Both the position numbers and the translations under genes were made by a program. DNA of 5,298 nucleotides. Source: JANPII01 sp031424915. GTDB lineage: Bacteria; Pseudomonadota; Alphaproteobacteria; Rickettsiales; Midichloriaceae. Shown here piece by piece: positions 1-4,788 of this stretch (the first letter of the stretch is position 1; every line of letters begins with the position of its first letter). The notes beneath the pieces were generated by a model. The model saw only the letters and a list, made by a program, of their open reading frames with translations. It was not told the DNA's origin and did not search any database. The stretch lies in assembly GCA_031424915.1 (NCBI GenBank), contig JANPII010000074.1, positions 1 to 5,298 on the forward strand, written 5' to 3'.

Positions 1-495
1 GCCTGGATATTAATCAGCCGTGGCAAAAAATATCGCTCCCCTGCAATAGTGGCTGATGGCAAGCATTTAATGAGCGATGTTATATCATCAGTTGGGCTAG
101 CAGTAGGCGTGATGCTAGTAGTTGTCACTGGCTGGATGATATTAGACCCTTTGCTTGCTACCATTACAGGTTTACATATTTTATGGACTGGCGGGAAGTT
201 GATAAAAGAATCAGTTGATGGGCTAATGGACGCCGCCCCTTCGGCCGAAGAAGTAGCTAAAATTAATGATATTATTACCAATAATTATTCCCAGGCAATA
301 GAAGTACATGACCTTAAAATTAGACACGCAGGCCAGGCCGTTTTTATTGACTTTCACTTAGTTGTGCCGGGGAAGATGACAGTTATAGAGTCTCACTCTA
401 TATGCGATCATATCGAAAACGCTCTACAACAGACATTTGAGCATGCCATTATTACCATTCATGTAGAGCCAGAAAATGAGGCTAAGTTAACGTAA
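1..495 (+). CDS. Cation diffusion facilitator (CDF) family metal efflux transporter, C-terminal part
   Basis: The reading frame is open from base 1 to the TAA at 493-495, giving 164 residues; CDF proteins are usually about 300, so roughly the N-terminal half lies outside the window. An internal GTG at 49 is only a valine codon in the conserved TM5 approach and not a start. Visible residues 22-26 read H-L-M-S-D, the HxxxD pair that with two TM2 aspartates binds the transported divalent metal (Zn, Fe, Mn or similar) in the YiiP type. TM5 spans about 26-46 and TM6 about 50-66. From about 85 to the end is the cytoplasmic dimerisation domain, with the expected histidines at 103 (HDLKIR), 119 (DFHL), 132 (SH) and 154 (HVEPE). 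The usual HxD near the end is HxE here, a conservative change. The protein should be an inner-membrane metal/proton antiporter; the metal cannot be read from this half. Family assignment is firm. Confidence 0.93.
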   Translation, partial: AWILISRGKKYRSPAIVADGKHLMSDVISSVGLAVGVMLVVVTGWMILDPLLATITGLHILWTGGKLIKESVDGLMDAAPSAEEVAKINDIITNNYSQAIEVHDLKIRHAGQAVFIDFHLVVPGKMTVIESHSICDHIENALQQTFEHAIITIHVEPENEAKLT

Positions 496-541
496 CTGTT
501 TAGCCCGCACCACCTGGTGGAGGCTGAATGCTTACTTATAG

Positions 542-572
542 ATCACCACACCCCCCTGGGGCTCGTGATTTT
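542..572 (+). terminator. Possible terminator hairpin between convergent genes
   Basis: ATCAC (542-546) pairs with GTGAT (565-569), and CCCC (551-554) with GGGG (558-561) around a three-base loop, with a small internal loop between the two helices. TTT follows at 570-572, so the U-tract is short. A second small hairpin, CCAC-CTG-GTGG, lies upstream near 513-523. The position between the stops of two converging genes suits a terminator for the transporter. The weak T-run makes this tentative. Confidence 0.35.
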
Positions 573-611
573 ATGCGCCTTACACCACTATCCTAATCCA
601 AAAGTCGCGTA

Positions 612-2123
612 TTAAACACTAGCAGTAGGAGTACTATTTTTACTTGCATCATTAGCAATTTGGAACTTAAGAACGACAGTAGTACCCAAGCCTATTTCGC
701 TCTTAATATCAAATTTTCCATTCATTAATTCCACTAGCTTTTTAGTCAAAGGCAAGCCGAGCCCTGTACCATCGTAACGGCGGCTTAGCTTGTTATCAAT
801 CTGCCCAAATGGAGCCAAAGCCCGCGCTAGATCTTGGGGCTCCATACCTACGCCAGTGTCGTGCACTTCAACTGTCACCAGCTGTGCTTCATTATCTAGC
901 GATAGCTTGACACTAACTTGCCCCCCTTCAGGCGTAAACTTTACTGAGTTGGATAGCAAGTTCAATAACACCTGCTTGATACGTTTCGGATCAGCAATAA
1001 CTAAAATATGATCAGCTGGAACCTCTTCCACCAACTGCACCTTCGCTTCTTCAGCTCTTGGTGACAGCATACGCATGCTTATCTGAATTACCTTAGTAAT
1101 ATCTACCTCTTCATGATCCACTACTAGCTTATTTTCTTCTGCTTTTGAATAATCGAGAATATCATTAATTAAGCTAAGTAGATGTTGTCCTGAAGTATGG
1201 ATATCTTTGATAAATTCTTTATACTTTGGATTCTCAATAGGCCCCATGGATTCAGAACTAATAATCTCAGAAAAACCAATAATCGCATTTAAGGGCGTAC
1301 GCAACTCATGGCTAATATTAGCCAAAAATTTAGATTTATTGCGGTTTTCGGATTCAGCCTCAGCTTTAGCAGCCGACATTTCTACTGCGCTTTCCTGCTG
1401 CTTTTCTAATAACATTTCTGCCCTTCTTGAGATGCCTATAATAGCTATACTCATAGTGGCAAAAGATAGAGATACACCTAATATTAGCACAAACATAATT
1501 ATGGCAATGGCACTAGAGTTGGCGCTAATGTCATAGTCTAACATCAGTACAGCATTTGCCAATTGTGCTGCACTCTGATATTCAGGTGCTACTTGCGTAG
1601 GAGCAATTGGAATCATAACTCTTAGCACGTTATGTGAGGTTTTACTTTCACCGTTAATAACAGCTGCATCTGTCAGAATCGCTCCGCTGGCTTTGCCACC
1701 TATGGCAGTAGTTAGTAATTTCTTGGTGATGTTTTCGCCTAGTAAAGAGCCAAGCCAACCTGGCCGTTCTTGTGCTCCACGCTGAGCTGTCTGGTATAGC
1801 GAAATGCCATTTTTATCCAGAATCGTAACGCCGACCAGTCCATTATCACTAAAAAAGTTATCAGTTTCTTTAGAATAGCTCGCGTATTGCGGCAATGCAT
1901 CACGTGCTTCCTGAGATTGGTTCGAGACAAAAGCAATAACTGGGTAATAGCGATTCCACACATTCTGTATATATAATTTTGCTGATGCTTCGGCTCTAGA
2001 CTGCCCAACATCGTGCACCACATGTTCTAAAATATAATGCTGTAGGTATATGCCGGCAATCATAGCAACTATTGTCATAACCACAGTCACTACAATACTT
2101 ACATAGCGTAAATTGTAAAACAT
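612..2123 (-). CDS. Membrane sensor histidine kinase, PleC/DivJ-like core
   Basis: A two-component sensor of 503 residues from the ATG at 2123. A GTG at 2129 would add two residues, but the AGGTG overlapping that GTG is better placed as the ribosome-binding site for the ATG. Numbering below is from the GTG. TM1 is about 8-30, a periplasmic sensor region about 31-204, and TM2 about 205-233. The sensor region contains a VTILDKNGISLY stretch typical of Cache/PAS-like folds. A charged helix about 236-265 follows, with no HAMP that I can recognise. HisKA carries the H-box SHELRTPLNAIIGFSE (His274), and the MGP...KY..F..DIH.SG.HLL..INDILD pattern after it is the PleC/DivJ style. The ATPase domain has the N-box NLLSNSVKFTPEGG, G1 DTGVGM, the F-box FGQ and G2 GTGLGL, so it looks catalytically complete. 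No receiver domain or response regulator gene is adjacent, so the partner is unknown. PleC/DivJ-like describes the kinase core only; the sensor is not clearly orthologous. Confidence 0.93.
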   Translation of the reverse strand: MFYNLRYVSIVVTVVMTIVAMIAGIYLQHYILEHVVHDVGQSRAEASAKLYIQNVWNRYYPVIAFVSNQSQEARDALPQYASYSKETDNFFSDNGLVGVTILDKNGISLYQTAQRGAQERPGWLGSLLGENITKKLLTTAIGGKASGAILTDAAVINGESKTSHNVLRVMIPIAPTQVAPEYQSAAQLANAVLMLDYDISANSSAIAIIMFVLILGVSLSFATMSIAIIGISRRAEMLLEKQQESAVEMSAAKAEAESENRNKSKFLANISHELRTPLNAIIGFSEIISSESMGPIENPKYKEFIKDIHTSGQHLLSLINDILDYSKAEENKLVVDHEEVDITKVIQISMRMLSPRAEEAKVQLVEEVPADHILVIADPKRIKQVLLNLLSNSVKFTPEGGQVSVKLSLDNEAQLVTVEVHDTGVGMEPQDLARALAPFGQIDNKLSRRYDGTGLGLPLTKKLVELMNGKFDIKSEIGLGTTVVLKFQIANDASKNSTPTASV

Positions 2124-2151
2124 TGGCACCTATCTTATATATTACAATTTT

Positions 2152-2181
2152 ATTATCGTAAGCTTTTAGATATTAGGTCAA
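2152..2181 (-). promoter_or_regulatory. Sigma-70-like promoter for the histidine kinase gene
   Basis: Read on the minus strand, TTGACC (2181-2176) is followed after 18 bases by GATAAT (2157-2152); each matches the consensus at 5 of 6 positions. The start point would fall near 2145, leaving a leader of about 22 bases before the ATG at 2123. The kinase can therefore be transcribed independently of the small gene upstream. The call rests on motif match and position only. Confidence 0.55.
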
Positions 2182-2211
2182 GTACTTTGTATAGATCTGT
2201 GTGCCAATTGA

Positions 2212-2475
2212 TTACAAAGGATTTAAGTGTAGTAATTTTGAGGGATCATCTCGCTGCTGTCTCTGTAGCCAGGTTTGCGGCCTTACTTCTAATTGCTGAG
2301 GGGTATGCTGTGTATTTATTATATAGCTCATAAAGTCAGTTATGTAATCATTGATAACAACTTGATCTCCTAAAGGGATAGCCTCTTTAAAAACAGCTTT
2401 TACTAAGGACAACCAAAATTCTAATGTAATTCCTTGCTCTGGTTTGCAAAACTCAATAGTAGCTTTCATTTTCAT
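2212..2475 (-). CDS. Hypothetical 87-residue protein
   Basis: I do not recognise this protein. It starts at ATG 2475 or, two codons on, ATG 2469. AAGG at 2482-2479 lies 3 bases before the first ATG and 9 before the second. The sequence begins MKMKATIEFCKPEQG, has a central partly hydrophobic stretch (about 17-54, FWLSLVKAVFKEA and YITDFMSYI) that looks helical but not membrane-spanning, and ends in a polar, Gln/Arg-rich tail (PQTWLQRQQRDDPSK). There is one cysteine and no signal peptide. Its stop lies 88 bases before the kinase ATG on the same strand, so read-through into the kinase is possible although the kinase has its own promoter. Support for it being real: a plausible ribosome-binding site, a promoter-like sequence upstream, balanced composition, and no larger gene on either strand. 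It could still be a chance frame. Confidence 0.55.
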   Translation of the reverse strand: MKMKATIEFCKPEQGITLEFWLSLVKAVFKEAIPLGDQVVINDYITDFMSYIINTQHTPQQLEVRPQTWLQRQQRDDPSKLLHLNPL

Positions 2476-2489
2476 TTACCTTATTCTGC

Positions 2490-2513
2490 TTATAATAGAG
2501 CAGAGCATTATAA
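2490..2513. repeat. Seven-base dyad TTATAAT-N10-ATTATAA in the divergent control region
   Basis: TTATAAT (2490-2496) and ATTATAA (2507-2513) are perfect inverted copies separated by 10 bases, so each strand carries a consensus TATAAT pointing across the other. The centre-to-centre distance is about 17 bases. This may be an operator for a dimeric regulator, opposed -10 boxes, or chance in AT-rich DNA. The rightward box lacks a good -35. Confidence 0.4.
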
Positions 2514-2534
2514 ACAACATAACCTCCTATGCAA
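2507..2534 (-). promoter_or_regulatory. Candidate promoter for the 87-residue gene
   Basis: On the minus strand TTGCAT (2534-2529) is followed after 16 bases by a perfect TATAAT (2512-2507). The -35 box matches consensus at only 3 of 6. Transcription would start near 2499, about 24 bases before the ATG at 2475. The -10 box is one arm of the dyad at 2490-2513. Confidence 0.4.
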
Positions 2535-2548
2535 TAATAAAATATTGC
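2531..2548. repeat. Short perfect inverted repeat GCAATA-N6-TATTGC
   Basis: GCAATA (2531-2536) and TATTGC (2543-2548) can form a 6-bp hairpin with a 6-base loop, without a T-run on either side. It overlaps the -35 side of the leftward promoter candidate, a position suited to a regulator site. No known operator is recognised. Confidence 0.35.
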
Positions 2549-2604
2549 CAATATAACAAATAATGACGGCACAACAGTTACAATTTACTCACTCCTATAT
2601 TCAC

Positions 2605-2633
2605 TTGATCTTCTAGCCCAACCCTATTAATAT
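2605..2633 (+). promoter_or_regulatory. Candidate promoter for the binding-protein/fliO/fliP cluster
   Basis: TTGATC (2605-2610) and TAATAT (2628-2633) are spaced by 17 bases, each matching the sigma-70 consensus at 4 of 6. The start point would be near 2640, about 28 bases before ATG 2668. It is the best candidate I can see in the 190 bases before the cluster, but it is weak, and no sigma-28 or sigma-54 type flagellar promoter is evident. Confidence 0.35.
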
Positions 2634-2658
2634 TACCGATAGAAAAATTTCCCTCTAC

Positions 2659-2704
2659 GGAGTTAAGATGAACATCAAAATGGAGTTAAGAATGAGCATA
2701 AAAA
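2659..2704 (+). repeat. Tandem duplication of a ribosome-binding site plus start codon
   Basis: Copy 1 (2659-2680) begins GGAGTTAAGATGAACATC. Copy 2 (2682-2704) begins GGAGTTAAGAATGAGCAT. They differ by one inserted A and two substitutions. Each carries GGAG five or six bases before an ATG (2668 and 2692). The extra A makes the two ATGs 24 bases apart and thus in the same frame, and both encode M-(N/S)-I-K. Confidence 0.7.
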
Positions 2705-3423
2705 AGATATGCGCAGCAATAGCGGTATTGCTAATTGCAGCTTGCGAACCCACACAGAATAACCAAGAAGTACTAAATGTAGGCGTCTCAGCCGACTATC
2801 CCCCATTTGAGTTTTACCAAAACGGCAAAGTGGTGGGTATAGACATAGATATTATGGAAGCTATATCTAAAGAGTTAGGACAAAAAGTAGTCATCCATGA
2901 TATGGGCTTTGATACTTTGATTGCTGCATTGCAAGCAGGCCGTATTGATCTTGCGATTTCTTCTATTACCCAAACTGAAGAACGTATAAAACATGTGGAT
3001 TTCTCAGAAATTTACCACCAAACTGTTCTGGCTCTACTTTTGCCACGCGACAGCCAGTTTACTAGATTAGAAGAAATGCCAGGAAAAGTAGTGGGCACTC
3101 AAACGGGTAGCACTATGGAAAGCTATCTTAAGGAGCATTCTGAGCGTTTGCATATCTCTATTTTTTCAGTTACTAACAATCGCCTTTTAGTTGAAGAACT
3201 ACGCTTAGGAAGAATCGATGCGGCACTCTTAGAAAAAAATCAGGCCCAGGCGTTTGTTGTCACAAATCCTACGCTTAGGTATTATGAACTAGAAAAGATG
3301 GATGACGGCTATGCTATGGCTTTTCGCAAAGGTTCAGACTTGCGCAATAAGATAAACCAAGCCTTACATAAACTTCAAGCAGATGGCGCAATAGACCAGA
3401 TTAAGCAGAAGTGGATGAAATAA
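2668..3423 (+). CDS. Amino-acid-type ABC transporter substrate-binding lipoprotein (SBP_bac_3 family)
   Basis: A periplasmic binding protein of 251 residues from ATG 2668, or 243 from ATG 2692. Both starts have a GGAG; the shorter form gives the more typical lipoprotein leader (MSIKKI, a hydrophobic core, then IAAC). The lipobox cysteine is residue 26, so the mature protein should be lipid-anchored. After a short polar linker the family-3 fold runs from about 36 to 250. Its hallmarks are VGVSADYPPFEF, GIDIDIMEAI, GFDTLIAALQAGRIDLAIS and ITQTEER..H..FS. Arg106 corresponds to the arginine that holds the ligand carboxylate. The aspartate that usually binds the ligand amino group appears as Glu189 (LLEKNQAQAF), so charge is kept but geometry may differ. 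This points to a polar or cationic amino acid, but the ligand cannot be read. No permease or ATPase gene is next to it; fliO starts 19 bases after its stop, so it is probably co-transcribed with fliO and fliP. Confidence 0.9.
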   Translation: MNIKMELRMSIKKICAAIAVLLIAACEPTQNNQEVLNVGVSADYPPFEFYQNGKVVGIDIDIMEAISKELGQKVVIHDMGFDTLIAALQAGRIDLAISSITQTEERIKHVDFSEIYHQTVLALLLPRDSQFTRLEEMPGKVVGTQTGSTMESYLKEHSERLHISIFSVTNNRLLVEELRLGRIDAALLEKNQAQAFVVTNPTLRYYELEKMDDGYAMAFRKGSDLRNKINQALHKLQADGAIDQIKQKWMK

Positions 3424-3442
3424 ATATATATAAGAGAACTCA

Positions 3443-3712
3443 GTGGATTCAGGTTATCTATTCAAAGCAATACTAGCATTGGTTTTGGTGCTAAGCCTTA
3501 TTTCCCTACTAGCATGGGTTTTAAAACGATATGGGATGGCAACTTTAACACATTCATCAAGTCGAGTAATGCAGCTGGTTGACACCCTATATCTTGATAA
3601 TACCAGGCGCATGGTTTGTGTGCGCCGTGGTGGTAAATATTATCTAGTGCTACTGGGTCATAAAGAAATTATTATGGATACATGGGAGGATGAATCAGGA
3701 AATGCAAATTAA
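3443..3712 (+). CDS. fliO: Flagellar biosynthesis protein FliO
   Basis: A small 89-residue membrane protein that helps assemble the FliP ring of the flagellar type III export gate. One transmembrane helix spans about residues 7-28 and ends in AWVLKRYG. A compact cytoplasmic domain follows, with the FliO pattern of a VDTLYLD strand, RRMVCVRRGGKYYLVLLG and a short tail. It is shorter than the roughly 120-residue E. coli protein, mostly through a brief C-terminus; short FliO proteins occur elsewhere. The start is a GTG at 3443, with only a weak purine-rich GAGA before it (3433-3436); I see no better in-frame start. It lies 19 bases after the binding-protein gene and its last 23 bases overlap fliP, which suggests translational coupling. 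The adjacent fliP strongly supports the name, since FliO itself is poorly conserved. Confidence 0.87.
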   Translation: MDSGYLFKAILALVLVLSLISLLAWVLKRYGMATLTHSSSRVMQLVDTLYLDNTRRMVCVRRGGKYYLVLLGHKEIIMDTWEDESGNAN

Positions 3713-4481
3713 TATAGATCATAATAGCTATAGCGCTCCTCGACCTAATCTGAAGGCACTCTGGATCTTAATGATAATTTTTATCTTTGCTTTTTCCCCC
3801 GAGGCTTATAGTGATTCATTAAACGTAGATCTAGGGGACATCGGGCATAGCTCCATGACCTCACGTATTCTACAGATAACAGCCCTTATTACTATTTTAA
3901 GTATAGCGCCTGCCATATTGATGATGGTTACTTCTTTTACTCGGATTGTGGTGGTTCTATCTTTTGCACGCACAGCCATTGGCTTACAACAAACACCCCC
4001 AAACATAGTGCTATCAAGTCTTGCATTATTTTTAACCTTCTTCATCATGACACCAACTTTAAAGACAGCTTATGATAATGGTATAGTCCCCTTAATCCAG
4101 GAAGAGATTGACGAACAACAGGCATGGCAACGTATCAGCGCTCCCTTCCAACAATTTATGCTAGCAAACACACGTCAAAAAGATTTACAGCTTTTTGTCA
4201 GTATGGCTGAACTAGAGTTAAACGATCCGAAGGACACCCCTATGCAAGTCCTGATTCCATCATTCATGCTGAGTGAATTAAAGCGAGCCTTTGAAATAGG
4301 CTTTCTTCTATTTTTGCCATTCCTCATTATAGACATGCTTGTAGCTTCTACATTAATGGCTATGGGTATGATGATGCTGCCTCCAGTCATGCTTTCTCTA
4401 CCGTTTAAGCTAATTTTCTTTGTATTAGTTGATGGTTGGCACGTCCTATGCGAAAGTTTAGTAAAAAGCTACAGTGGATGA
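3690..4481 (+). CDS. fliP: Flagellar type III export gate protein FliP
   Basis: FliP forms the pentameric core of the inner-membrane export gate with FliQ and FliR. The 263 residues compare with 245 in E. coli, the excess being an N-terminal extension. A signal-peptide-like segment (about 21-41, ending PEAYS-DS) is followed by the mature start. The signature TSFTRIVVVLSFART-IGLQQTPPN is at 81-105, then TM segment LALFLTFFIMTPTL, a central region around 126-187, and the second signature PSFMLSELKRAFEIGFLLFLP at 190-210 leading into IIDMLVAS and MGMMMLPPVMLSLPFKL. The C-terminus (VDGWHVLCESLVKSYSG) is full length, so the gene is intact. ATG 3690 has GGAGG directly against it, which is too close; ATG 3702 (four residues shorter) has that GGAGG 12 bases away, so the start is uncertain. 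fliQ does not follow; a palindromic element begins on the stop codon. Confidence 0.96.
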   Translation: MNQEMQINIDHNSYSAPRPNLKALWILMIIFIFAFSPEAYSDSLNVDLGDIGHSSMTSRILQITALITILSIAPAILMMVTSFTRIVVVLSFARTAIGLQQTPPNIVLSSLALFLTFFIMTPTLKTAYDNGIVPLIQEEIDEQQAWQRISAPFQQFMLANTRQKDLQLFVSMAELELNDPKDTPMQVLIPSFMLSELKRAFEIGFLLFLPFLIIDMLVASTLMAMGMMMLPPVMLSLPFKLIFFVLVDGWHVLCESLVKSYSG

Positions 4482-4644
4482 TAATACCAAGTCTAGGAAA
4501 TAACTATACACTTGAAGCCTTTTTGGTAATTTTAACATACCATTTTCGCGCAAGTATTTTAATACAAGCGTCTCAAATGATATATAAAAATTCCTCAAAA
4601 ATTCTTGCTTCAAGTGTGCACTTATTTCCTAGACTTGGTATAAT
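4481..4644. mobile_element. MITE-like palindromic element with 35-bp inverted arms
   Basis: The left arm (4484-4518) and right arm (4607-4641) are reverse complements at 32 of 35 positions, with the outer 20 bases and the inner 10 perfect. The arms begin ATACCAAGTCTAGG and end CCTAGACTTGGTAT. The 88-base interior has another hairpin near its centre: CGC/GCG (4549-4551, 4568-4570) and GTATT/AATAC (4554-4558, 4561-4565), so the whole unit could fold as one long stem. ATAAT occurs at 4481-4485 and again at 4640-4644, as expected for a 5-bp target duplication; a TA duplication as in IS630/mariner-type elements would also fit. No transposase is encoded. This may be a non-autonomous insertion element or a palindromic repeat of the kind known in Rickettsia. 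The first base of the left ATAAT is the A of the fliP TGA stop. The structure is certain; mobility is inferred. Confidence 0.65.
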
Positions 4645-4788
4645 TTATTACTTTTTATATAACACACGCTTGCACTAATCTGGTTTATAGTTTAACCTTA
4701 AAAAGTAGAGGGGATGAATCAAAACATAGGTAAACATACCTGTCTTGTACTGAATCCATAAGTTATATCGCAATATAAGGTACTATAC
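4645..4788 (+). other. Intergenic leader region before the repeat protein gene
   Basis: No convincing gene is present. TACTTTTTA (4649-4657) has an inverted copy TAAAAAGTA (4699-4707), weak evidence in AT-rich DNA. AGGTA-AACA-TACCT (4728-4741) is a perfect 5-bp hairpin or small operator-like site. I found no -35/-10 pair with good spacing; TTGCAC (4670-4675) is a possible -35 without a good -10. AAGG at 4777-4780 is the ribosome-binding site of the next gene. Confidence 0.4.

Noticed and set aside
1207..1536. Open frame of 109 codons on the plus strand opposite the kinase
   Set aside because: It lies antisense to the conserved HisKA/TM2 region of a clear kinase gene and shows no family features.
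2122..2208. ATTGGCAC (2122-2129) and its inverted copy GTGCCAAT (2201-2208) on either side of the kinase promoter
   Set aside because: An eight-base match 71 bases apart is weak, and one copy is part of the kinase start codon region; no further symmetry was seen.
4436..4678. Open frame of 80 codons on the plus strand running from the end of fliP through the palindromic element
   Set aside because: It overlaps the conserved fliP 3' end in another frame, and most of it is the inverted-repeat element; no ribosome-binding site or protein-like pattern.
4714..4761. Fifteen-codon frame starting ATGAATCA after AGAGGGG, resembling the start of fliP
   Set aside because: The G-run touches the ATG, so spacing is poor, and the shared bases with fliP are only about nine; chance is sufficient.
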